This document shows, in pieces, positions 6,700 through 12,079 of a DNA stretch of 12,886 bases. The position numbers and the translations under genes are program-made. This stretch comes from an uncultured Collinsella sp. (GTDB lineage: Bacteria > Actinomycetota > Coriobacteriia > Coriobacteriales > Coriobacteriaceae), in assembly GCA_902494035.1 (NCBI GenBank), contig CABURV010000049.1:1-12886 (forward strand). The letters are read 5' to 3'. Below the pieces are notes generated by a model. It was not told the origin of the DNA and did not search any database. It worked only from the letters and a program-made list of their open reading frames with translations. Position 1 is the first letter of the stretch. The number at the start of each line of letters is the position of its first letter.

Positions 6700-7533
6700 C
6701 TAAATCGTTTGAAGGCACTTCTCAAACAGGGCTTTTGTCTCGGCTAGATACCCTGCCGGATCTTGGAAGCTCATTGGGTGCACGTACTCAAGCGAGAAGC
6801 CCCCTTTGTAACCGGCTTTCTTGAACGAAGCCAGAATGCCCCGCATGGCCAGGTTGCCGTGGCCCCAAGGCATATGTCCCGTAGGAGTACCGTCCACGAA
6901 ATGGCAGTGCACGATGTCGCTGCCGAACGTGCTGAACCAATCGTCGACAGTCTCGCCCGCGTCGCTCATGGCGCCAAGGTCAAGCGTGAGCTTCAGGCTG
7001 TCGCTATTCACCGCATCCTTGATGTTGGCAATCTGCGCTATCGTTGGCGCAATCTGGGAGGATTTACTCCAGATGCTCTCAAGCACGAGAGTGACCCCTC
7101 GAGCATGTGCGTAGACCGAGAGCTCTCTCAGCATGTCGATGCTTCGTACGCGCGCTTCATCGACCTTCTCGTCAAAGTAATTCCAGCCGGGGGTCACAAG
7201 AACCTTCGGGCAGCCAATGGCCTCAGCAAGATCAATCACCCTACGGAAGTAGGAGCGCGTATTGCCAACGAGGAGTTCGCCGCGAGCCGCCATGTTGTTG
7301 GGCTTTGGATTGTTCTGCTCGCCACAGAGGCACTTGATCTGAACTCCGTACTCGCGCATGAGAGCCTTGAGCTTTGAAGGGTCCTCCGAGAACTGACCGT
7401 TGATAAGAAAGTGCTGGGGACAAAGCCAGATCTCTGCATTATGCAGACCTGTTTTGGCGCAAGACTCAAAGAACTTCTCGAGGCCGAAATACCTGAACGA
7501 GATGTTCATCGGGTAAAGGGACTGGACATCCAC
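6700..7533 (-). CDS. Sugar phosphate isomerase/epimerase, ketose 3-epimerase-like TIM barrel
   Basis: The protein (277 residues from the chosen start) belongs to the xylose-isomerase-like TIM-barrel family. Candidate metal ligands are Glu152 (LVLES), Asp185 (LTLDLGAMSD), His211 (IVHCHFVDG) and Glu249 (FSLEYVHP). That E-D-H-E spacing is very close to that of characterised ketose 3-epimerases. The start is GTG 7533: it follows the EIIA stop by one base and has GAGG nine bases upstream. Alternatives are ATG 7566 (inside the EIIA gene, no Shine-Dalgarno) and ATG 7509 (none either). Inserted between EIIA and EIIB genes, it probably converts the imported sugar phosphate into the isomer accepted by the aldolase. 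Exact substrate unknown. Confidence 0.85.
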   Translation of the reverse strand: MDVQSLYPMNISFRYFGLEKFFESCAKTGLHNAEIWLCPQHFLINGQFSEDPSKLKALMREYGVQIKCLCGEQNNPKPNNMAARGELLVGNTRSYFRRVIDLAEAIGCPKVLVTPGWNYFDEKVDEARVRSIDMLRELSVYAHARGVTLVLESIWSKSSQIAPTIAQIANIKDAVNSDSLKLTLDLGAMSDAGETVDDWFSTFGSDIVHCHFVDGTPTGHMPWGHGNLAMRGILASFKKAGYKGGFSLEYVHPMSFQDPAGYLAETKALFEKCLQTI

Positions 7534-7534
7534 G

Positions 7535-7945
7535 TCAGAAATCCTCGCCACAGTCCTGGCCGTCATCGAGCAGGTCGTTGCAGATCATGATGGTGTCCTT
7601 GCAAGAGTCGACCGCCGCCCTTACGGCCGCGGGGCCGGGATTTGCGTCAGAGAGAATCTCGACGAGCAGGGGCATGTTCATGCCGCAGATGAGCGTAAAG
7701 TCATTCTCGGCAAGGGCGGCCATGAACTCGTTGTTCACGCTGCCGCCAAAGAGATCGGTAACGACGAGCATCTCCTCGCCGGGAACTTTACGCGCCAGCA
7801 CGTCTTTGACCTGCTGGGCTAAGGTGACGTCCGGGTCAACGTATGCGCAGAGCGTCGTCAGATCCGGCAACTCCCCAAAAATGATGCCAAGGGTATCTTT
7901 CATTCCCTCAGCAAGACGACCGTGCGATGCCAGAACTACCTGCAT
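7535..7945 (-). CDS. PTS mannose-family subunit IIA
   Basis: The 136-residue protein has the EIIA-Man fold signature: VVLASHGRLAEGM with the phosphorylated His8, then VVTDLFGGSVNNE (about residues 61-73) and the CGMNMPLLVEIL segment. It receives phosphate from HPr and passes it to EIIB. AGGAG stands seven bases before the ATG. It is the first gene of the operon, with the promoter and palindromic operator 47-74 bp upstream. EIIA and EIIB are separate polypeptides, unlike the fused E. coli ManX. Confidence 0.95.
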   Translation of the reverse strand: MQVVLASHGRLAEGMKDTLGIIFGELPDLTTLCAYVDPDVTLAQQVKDVLARKVPGEEMLVVTDLFGGSVNNEFMAALAENDFTLICGMNMPLLVEILSDANPGPAAVRAAVDSCKDTIMICNDLLDDGQDCGEDF

Positions 7946-7991
7946 ATCGGGACTCCTAACTTTGTTATCCGCTGTAATAATGTCATCACCT

Positions 7992-8019
7992 ATTATATGA
8001 CTTGATATAACAACTGCAA
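7992..8019 (-). promoter_or_regulatory. PTS operon promoter with overlapping palindromic operator
   Basis: On the minus strand TTGCAG (8019-8014) and TATAAT (7997-7992) are separated by 16 bases. The palindrome TTATAT-N6-ATATAA (7993-8010) fills the spacer and overlaps the -10, so a bound regulator would block RNA polymerase. A related sequence lies upstream of gntR at 1720. Assignment to that GntR protein is inference from context and the shared motif. Confidence 0.72.
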
Positions 8020-8328
8020 GACAAAGAGGACATTTCTGTTTGCAGCGCCGCGAACGGTCACAAATGACCGGTGAATGGGTTTAAGTCCGACGCAGCACCT
8101 GAAGTAGCTGCCGTCTGAAGCCTGGAGGCTGTCCGCGAAGTCCGAGTTGCACGGAGGAGCAGAGCCGCAAGGCGACCGAGGCAGCCGGGCGCTCGGCGGC
8201 CTTCATTGACCGAATATCATCTCGCCGTGTCCAGGGACACGACTCTCGTGGTCGAACTGCTCAATTATCGTGACCACGTTAAGGCCGCCGGCGTAGGCAC
8301 CGCTGGCGAAACCGATTTTCGCGTTTTA
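8020..8328. other. Gene-free stretch with short hairpins
   Basis: I find no credible gene. Inverted repeats are visible: CGGTCA/TGACCG at 8055-8070, CGTGTCC/GGACACG at 8226-8241, and CGTGGTC/GACCACG at 8247-8278. None has a T tract. They could be protein-binding sites or decayed sequence. Confidence 0.5.
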
Positions 8329-8522
8329 TTATTCCCGTTTGTTGACCTGGGCAAATGCAATCGATGAGGGCTTGAATCCGCCTCGTAGTTTCAACTCAGT
8401 TTCACCCGCGCGAAATGGGCCCCCGGGGGACCCGAATTGTGAATTATTCCCGCAGGGCCCCATTATTCCCGTACCGCCGAGTGCTCCGCCGTGCCGCCCA
8501 GTAGGGGCATGCGGGAATAATT
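8329..8522. repeat. TTATTCCCG repeat cluster with a 13-bp inverted repeat
   Basis: TTATTCCCG occurs at 8329-8337, 8444-8452 and 8463-8471, and inverted at 8512-8520. AATTATTCCCGCA (8442-8454) and TGCGGGAATAATT (8510-8522) form a perfect 13-bp inverted repeat. The same octamer core TTATTCCC opens the att-like sites at 478, 8585 and 8688. The cluster could be decayed att copies or a protein-binding array. Confidence 0.6.
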
Positions 8523-8553
8523 GAACCGTTTTCCCAGGTAGGGAGGCAAAAAG

Positions 8554-8587
8554 AAAGCCCTCGAACCAGAGGGTTCGAGGGCTTTTA
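8554..8587 (+). terminator. Strong hairpin terminator before an att-like site
   Basis: AAAGCCCTCGAACC (8554-8567) pairs perfectly with GGTTCGAGGGCTTT (8572-8585) around AGAG, and the 3' arm runs into TTTTA. On the minus strand the T-rich flank TTTGCC follows, so it may work both ways. No gene obviously ends here, so the gene it once served is probably lost. Confidence 0.78.
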
Positions 8588-8600
8588 TTCCCACTATTTC
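8585..8600 (-). other. Partial att-like site
   Basis: TTATTCCCACT repeats the first 11 bases of the sites at 478 and 8688 and then diverges (ATTTCG). It is fused to the terminator arm, 103 bp from the full copy at 8688. It could be a degenerate second att core; the match is short. Confidence 0.35.
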
Positions 8601-8687
8601 GCTGGTGGCTTTGTTCTGAGGCGATGCCGAAACAGCATCAGGCGGTACTCGGCAGCACCAAAACGCGAGTTCAGAAGCCAGTTCCCG

Positions 8688-8704
8688 TTATTCCCACTCG
8701 ATGG
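8688..8704 (-). other. guaA-3'-end-like sequence (candidate attachment site 2)
   Basis: This is identical to 478-494 and reads AIEWE-stop on the minus strand, like the end of GMP synthase. It heads the second copy of the 404-bp repeat. Sites 1 and 2 divide the circle into an 8.2-kb part with the sugar locus and a 4.6-kb part with Abi_2, yjdF, the excisionase-like gene and DUF3800. Confidence 0.5.
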
Positions 8705-9091
8705 CGTCGGTTCTGCCGTCCCGTCACTCCAGTTACACCCAGTTTTCGGCATCGACACGGAACGCGTGCCGCCGAATGACGCGATGTCGCGTTTCGTCGG
8801 CTTCGGGGACAAAAGCTGGGACAACCTCAAAAACTTTTTTCAAACTCAGGGCTTTGAGTTTTTGTTTTTGTCCCAAAGTGCGCGGCGGGTCGCCTTTGGA
8901 GGCTCGATGGCGCCGAAAACGCCCGTTTTGAAACTCAACCGCCCTTTTGCCCGCAAGCCGCCAGCTGCAATCGCAAGTGAATTAACGCGGGTGGCTTGCG
9001 CGCCATTTGCAAAACCCCAGGTCGCAGGTCTTCGCCATTCGTGAACAAAGTGAGTAGTCTCAGGTGGCTTGCTTATGAGTTGGCGAACGGG
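8688..9091. repeat. 404-bp direct repeat, copy 2
   Basis: This is the ungapped partner of 478-881, about 84% identical by hand count. The most conserved parts are the first 45 bases, the GGGACAAAA...TTTTGTCCC stem-loop region, the GCCGAAAACGCCCGTTTTGAAACTCAA block and the terminal TGAGTAGTCTCAGG block. The part just before the last block is the most divergent. The Abi_2 promoter begins right after it. Confidence 0.85.
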
Positions 9092-9116
9092 CCTTCAGGA
9101 TTCAGGGCAAACATGC

Positions 9117-9125
9117 TGGTAGAAT
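9117..9125 (+). promoter_or_regulatory. Extended -10 promoter element for the Abi_2 gene
   Basis: TGGTAGAAT is an extended -10 box 32 bases before the start codon. GGTAGAATAG (9118-9127) recurs exactly at 10111-10120, in the promoter of the first downstream RNA. No good -35 is visible, as is usual for extended -10 promoters. Confidence 0.5.
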
Positions 9126-9157
9126 AGGATTCTCAAATCAATGACAGGAGACCGAGC

Positions 9158-10120
9158 ATGGCCGAACCCCACGATAGGAAGCCGATCCTCACAATCGAGC
9201 AGCAGATAGAGCACCTCAAGCAGAAGGGCGTAGCCTTCGAACTGTGTTCCGAGGAAGAGGCCGCGGACTACCTGCGCGACAAGTGCAACTTCTTCAAGCT
9301 CGCATCCTACCGCAAACTCTTCTCGAAATACGAGGGAGGCCCGCGCGACGGCCGCTACGTAGACCTCGACTTCGGCCAGCTGCGCCTGCTCGCGGCGCTC
9401 GACCAGGAGCTGCGCCACGCCCTGCTCGGCATGACGCTCGACATCGAGCATTTCCAGAAGGTGACACTGCTTCGCGAGATGGAGGACCGTGGAGAGGACG
9501 GCTACGCCATCGTGGCCGACTACATGGCATCGCTTACCACTGCAAACAGGGAGTACCGCCTGCGCGAGCTCAAGATGAGCGGCCGCAGCCCCTACAGCTC
9601 GAGCCTCTACGCGAAGTACTCCGGCGACATGCCTGCCTGGGCCTTCCTTGAGCTCACCTCGTTCGGCACCCTCATCGACTTCGTGCGCTTCTGCGCCAGG
9701 CGATGGGGCGACAGGCGCCTCGAGGCCTCCCACTACGACCTCAAGCGCGTGAAGTCCGTCCGCAACTGCGCCGCGCACGGCTCGTGCCTGATCAACTGCT
9801 TCGCCGAGAGGGGCGCCGCCCGGGGCTCGGCGTCCAGCGGCGTCTCCCGAAGGGTCGCCGCCGTGGGAATTCCCAAGGCGACCAGGAGGAAGTGGATGGG
9901 GAATACGGCCATGCAGGAGGTCGCGACCGTGCTCGTGGCGCACTCCGGCTTGGTACCCGAGGGCTCCTCGCGCTCGCGCGCCGCATCCGAGCTCGCCGAG
10001 ATGTTCGCCAGGGCCGACGGCGAAACCGAGGCGCTGCCCGACAAGGGGCCCGACGCCGCAGCTCGCTCCGCGCTCGAGTTCCTTCGCAGGTTGACAGAAT
10101 CGCTCGGGTTGGTAGAATAG
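9158..10120 (+). CDS. Abi_2 family (AbiF/AbiD type) HEPN abortive-infection protein
   Basis: The 320-residue protein shows the Abi_2 layout. An N-terminal LTIEQQIEHLKQKG segment and NFFKLASYRKLF (44-55) come first, then a helix with DQELRHALLGMTLDIEHF (82-99), MPAWAFLELTSFGTL (158-172), and VRNCAAHGSCL (201-211). The last contains the HEPN ribonuclease motif R-x4-H (Arg202, His207). Such proteins act as RNA-cutting toxins in phage defence, and some are kept in check by an adjacent structured RNA. The ATG has AGGAG seven bases upstream. About 110 residues beyond the HEPN motif form a less conserved tail rich in Ala, Ser and Glu. Two small-RNA genes follow, and the promoter of the first lies in the gene's last 30 bases. 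Confidence 0.9.
   Translation: MAEPHDRKPILTIEQQIEHLKQKGVAFELCSEEEAADYLRDKCNFFKLASYRKLFSKYEGGPRDGRYVDLDFGQLRLLAALDQELRHALLGMTLDIEHFQKVTLLREMEDRGEDGYAIVADYMASLTTANREYRLRELKMSGRSPYSSSLYAKYSGDMPAWAFLELTSFGTLIDFVRFCARRWGDRRLEASHYDLKRVKSVRNCAAHGSCLINCFAERGAARGSASSGVSRRVAAVGIPKATRRKWMGNTAMQEVATVLVAHSGLVPEGSSRSRAASELAEMFARADGETEALPDKGPDAAARSALEFLRRLTESLGLVE
10091..10118 (+). promoter_or_regulatory. Promoter of small RNA 1, inside the end of the Abi_2 gene
   Basis: A consensus TTGACA (10091-10096), a 16-base spacer and TAGAAT (10113-10118), with TG one base before the -10, form a strong sigma-70-type promoter. It would start a transcript near 10125, just after the abi stop codon. Confidence 0.78.
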
Positions 10121-10124
10121 CCTG

Positions 10125-10186
10125 CAGATAGCAAAACCTTCACGGTTTTAGGGGCGGACTTGCGCAAGCGACTCTGCCCTATTTTT
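10125..10186 (+). ncRNA. Small RNA 1 of the Abi_2 locus (two hairpins, intrinsic terminator)
   Basis: The predicted transcript of about 62 nt has a first hairpin AAAACC-TTCAC-GGTTTT (10133-10149). One base later comes a long hairpin GGGGCGGA (10151-10158) with TCTGCCCT (10173-10180), extended inside by T-A, T-G and G-C pairs around a CGCAAG loop, then A and five Ts. The layout, stem lengths and a 30-base second hairpin are the same in RNA 2. RNAs of this kind next to Abi_2 genes have been described as a conserved abiF-associated motif. An RNA antitoxin or guide role is inference from family knowledge and position. Confidence 0.78.
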
Positions 10187-10225
10187 ATATTCACTCGCTA
10201 TAGGAGACGGATGATACCTGGGTCA

Positions 10226-10253
10226 ATGACAGAACTGAGAAGCCCGGAATAAT
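10226..10253 (+). promoter_or_regulatory. Promoter of small RNA 2
   Basis: ATGACA (10226-10231) and AATAAT (10248-10253) each match five of six consensus bases, with the same 16-base spacer as the RNA 1 promoter. The first hairpin begins 12 bases after the -10, against 14 in RNA 1. The second RNA thus appears to be transcribed on its own. Confidence 0.6.
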
Positions 10254-10259
10254 GGAGCC

Positions 10260-10320
10260 AGTTAGAAACCCTCGGGTTTGCGGGGCGGGATCGTGAGAGC
10301 GATTCTGCCCTATTTTTTTT
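10260..10320 (+). ncRNA. Small RNA 2 of the Abi_2 locus (tandem relative of RNA 1)
   Basis: The first hairpin is AAACC-CTCG-GGTTT (10266-10279). The second is GGGGCGGGATCG (10282-10293) with CGATTCTGCCCT (10300-10311), a continuous 12-bp stem around TGAGAG, followed by A and eight Ts. Compared with RNA 1, loop sequences differ while the stems are kept; a C-C mismatch in RNA 1 is an A-T pair here. Retained pairing with changed bases supports selection on structure. Predicted length is about 61 nt. Confidence 0.78.
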
Positions 10321-10361
10321 CCTCCGTCTGCCCCAACCAAGTAGTTCGAAGATAGCCTGTA

Positions 10362-10388
10362 GGTGTCCTCGTGGGCGCCTTTTATTTT
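10362..10388 (+). terminator. Hairpin terminator downstream of the small RNAs
   Basis: GGTGTCC (10362-10368) pairs with GGGCGCC (10373-10379), including two T-G wobbles, and TTTTATTTT follows. The 3' arm and tail (GGGCGCCTTTTA, then TTTTCAGGGA) recur at 11566-11588, so the two are related. Confidence 0.65.
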
Positions 10389-10492
10389 CAGGGAATCGGC
10401 CGCTTCATGAACGAGCGACCGGCTTGACCTAGATCGAACCGCCTTCATCTCCGTCTAGGCGCCGGCAATCAACATCGTGAATCCGCGCGTGC

Positions 10493-10498
10493 TACAAT
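10493..10498 (+). promoter_or_regulatory. Candidate -10 element for yjdF
   Basis: TACAAT, preceded by TG at -15/-14 relative spacing (TGCTACAAT), fits an extended -10. TCAACA (10469-10474) is a weak -35. Transcription would start near 10505, leaving a leader of about 120 nt. Confidence 0.45.
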
Positions 10499-10506
10499 GC
10501 GGGCAC

Positions 10507-10594
10507 CAGAGATGAAAACACAGTCCCCGTCGGGTAGTCGTGGGCGTGCGGGAGTCCGCATCAGTAACCTGCCTCCTTGGTTGTCCCTTCTCTG
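10507..10594 (+). promoter_or_regulatory. Structured yjdF leader, candidate yjdF riboswitch
   Basis: CAGAGA (10507-10512) can pair with TCTCTG (10589-10594), closing an 88-nt domain. Inside it TGCGG-GAGT-CCGCA (10547-10560) forms a clear hairpin, and AACC/GGTT (10566-10569 with 10579-10582) another. The yjdF riboswitch, which senses azaaromatic compounds, lies upstream of genes of this family, so the position fits. I cannot match its consensus from memory, so the class is inference. Confidence 0.5.
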
Positions 10595-10625
10595 CATGGC
10601 CATCTACATAAAGGAGGAACCAGCC

Positions 10626-11045
10626 ATGCAGATCAGCGTGTCGTCCACCCTGACCGTATATCACGACGGCCAATTCTGGGTCGGGCTGGCGGAGCATGTC
10701 GAGGACGGAAGGTACGGCGCCGCCCGCATCGTCTTCGGCGCAGAACCGTCCAATGAGGAGATCCTGCGATTCGTTGCCAGCAAATGGGCGAAGCTCTCGT
10801 TCTTCGGTCACGATTCGACCGAGGCGAGCAAGCCCGCGAAGAACCCCAAGCGACGCGCCCGCGAGGCGGCGAAAGCCCTCAAGCAGCCGGCGATGAGCAC
10901 CAAGGCGCAGCAGGCGCTCGCGAATCAGCGGGAGACGATGAAGCGGGAATCGGCTCAAGCAAGAAGCCAGCGTCGCGCGGATGAGGCGGAGGCGCGCTTC
11001 GAGCAGCGAAAACTGAAGCGCAAACAGAAGCATCGCGGTCATTGA
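10626..11045 (+). CDS. yjdF: YjdF family protein (DUF2992)
   Basis: The 139-residue protein matches the YjdF family. It has LTVYHDGQFWVGLAE (9-23), FGAEPSNEEILRFV (37-50), a NPKRRAREAAK stretch and STKAQQAL, then a long highly charged helix ending in RKLKRKQKHRGH, probably a coiled coil or nucleic-acid-contacting tail. The biochemical role of YjdF is unknown; in Bacillus its expression responds to azaaromatic compounds through a riboswitch. AGGAGG (10612-10617) precedes the ATG by eight bases. Two upstream frames overlap the start but lack a ribosome binding site. A second, truncated copy of the 3' end survives at 285-332. Confidence 0.88.
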   Translation: MQISVSSTLTVYHDGQFWVGLAEHVEDGRYGAARIVFGAEPSNEEILRFVASKWAKLSFFGHDSTEASKPAKNPKRRAREAAKALKQPAMSTKAQQALANQRETMKRESAQARSQRRADEAEARFEQRKLKRKQKHRGH

Positions 11046-11063
11046 TACCACCATCAACCCATA

Positions 11064-11116
11064 TATAGCAGCAGGCGTAGCTTCGATTGAAACTACGCCT
11101 GCCACCTGGTGCTATA
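11064..11116 (+). terminator. Two-part hairpin after yjdF
   Basis: TATAGCA (11064-11070) pairs with TGCTATA (11110-11116), and inside it GCAGGCGTAG (11071-11080) with CTACGCCTGC (11093-11102). There is no T tract, so it may be a weak terminator or an mRNA-end stabiliser. As at 426 and 8554, a hairpin precedes an att-like site. Confidence 0.5.
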
Positions 11117-11137
11117 ACGTTATACAGAACGTATGTT

Positions 11138-11153
11138 CTATACCCACTCGATG
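11138..11153 (-). other. guaA-3'-end-like sequence (candidate attachment site 3, diverged)
   Basis: On the minus strand this reads ATC GAG TGG GTA TAG (IEWV, stop), a two-base variant of ATC GAG TGG GAA TAA at sites 1 and 2. It follows yjdF and its hairpin by 22 bp, just as site 1 follows the yjdF remnant and a hairpin. The sequence beyond does not resemble the 404-bp repeat. Confidence 0.4.
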
Positions 11154-11554
11154 ACTAACCCAGTCCGAGCACTACCGATGCGTGTCGCGTCATACCGCCT
11201 AAGAGCTGATTCGTTCAGAAAAGGTTCAGGGGGATCGTCGAGTTTATTGCACCCTCGCGTTTTACAAAAGAGAGTACAAGGCCCTTTAGCTCGAATTATT
11301 GCATTTAGAACCCCGCCGCTCATCCATCCTAGCTTGCCCAAACAGCCCTCCCGCGGTGCCCGTGTCCCAACGGATGGGTACCATTTACCCGGGTGCACCT
11401 GAGGCAACGGGCTGAAAACCTGTGCAAGGTCGCTCGCAGAACACGCAACACCAAACACGACAAAAGAGGCGAACGACAGATGCCGGACCCCGGACGACAA
11501 CACCGCGGAAGAGAAGCATTCCAACCACAACCGAACGAACATCGCTCCTAGGCA
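11154..11554. other. Gene-free stretch
   Basis: No frame here has a ribosome binding site or recognisable similarity. A minus-strand open frame (11542-11138) ends in IEWV only because it crosses the att-like site. I see no convincing structured RNA. Confidence 0.45.
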
Positions 11555-11582
11555 GGCGCCCGCATGGGCGCCTTTTACTTTT
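11555..11582 (+). terminator. Hairpin terminator
   Basis: GGCGCCC (11555-11561) pairs perfectly with GGGCGCC (11566-11572) around GCAT, followed by TTTTACTTTT. It shares its 3' arm and tail with the terminator at 10362. No gene clearly ends in front of it, so an unrecognised small RNA or a lost gene is possible. Confidence 0.7.
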
Positions 11583-11640
11583 CAGGGACTTAGCTCGCAG
11601 CTAAGGCACGCGACTCATGACCGTTTCGTGAAGGCCCAGC

Positions 11641-11660
11641 CACCTCGACCCACCTCGACC
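11641..11660. repeat. Tandem 10-bp repeat
   Basis: CACCTCGACC occurs twice in direct tandem between the terminator at 11555 and the excisionase-like gene. It may be a protein-binding site or chance. Confidence 0.5.
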
Positions 11661-11782
11661 CGTCTCCACTCCCGCCGTGCGCGCTAATCGCCATCAGGCG
11701 GTTCAATCATCGCGCAGACGAAAAGGCACACGGTGTCGTGCGGTGTCCTCGCGCGGTGCCGCACGGGAAGATTGGAGGAACC

Positions 11783-12001
11783 ATGGCACGCACAGCCGAA
11801 TGCGCCGCGCCCGAGGGAAGCCAAGATCGGGACAAATGGATGACGGTGATCGAGATGCAGGAGTACATGAGGGCGAGCCGAAACAAGGCGTACGACCTCA
11901 TCTGGTCGGGAGAGATCGACTCGTACAGGCTCGGAAGGAAGCTCCTAGTTTCGAGGGCGTCCGTGGACGCCTACATCGAGTCGAGGAGCGGCAGGAAATG
12001 A
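11783..12001 (+). CDS. Excisionase-family helix-turn-helix DNA-binding protein
   Basis: The 72-residue protein has a MerR-like HTH (HTH_17 type) at about residues 20-67: MTVIEMQEYMRASRNKAYDL, the turn SGEIDSYRLGRK, then VSRASVDAYIES. This is the usual form of island excisionases (recombination directionality factors) and small regulators annotated as excisionase family. The start is ATG 11783, with GGAGG just upstream; an in-frame ATG at 11738 has no such site. No integrase accompanies it, so it would act with a recombinase encoded elsewhere or as a regulator. A second, broken HTH gene follows. Confidence 0.82.
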   Translation: MARTAECAAPEGSQDRDKWMTVIEMQEYMRASRNKAYDLIWSGEIDSYRLGRKLLVSRASVDAYIESRSGRK

Positions 12002-12079
12002 CGGCGGCGACCGCCCCGGGAGCCGCCCGCGGCCGGGCACGCGAGGGAGCCTCGAAACGAAAGGAGCTCGAGGACGACC

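Noticed and set aside
8226..8278. Clustered hairpins as a possible origin or structured RNA
   Set aside because: The stems are only 7 bp, without a promoter, T tract or iteron spacing; recorded only as inverted repeats.
8594..8830. Minus-strand 78-codon frame across the att-like site
   Set aside because: It crosses the repeat boundary and has no ribosome binding site or family resemblance; copy 1 of the repeat does not keep its downstream half.
9095..9943. Long minus-strand frame opposite the Abi_2 gene
   Set aside because: Antisense shadow with low-complexity composition; the plus strand has the family motifs.
11138..11542. Minus-strand 134-codon frame ending in IEWV
   Set aside because: Only the last residues resemble GuaA, because the frame runs into the att-like site. 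No start site or other similarity.
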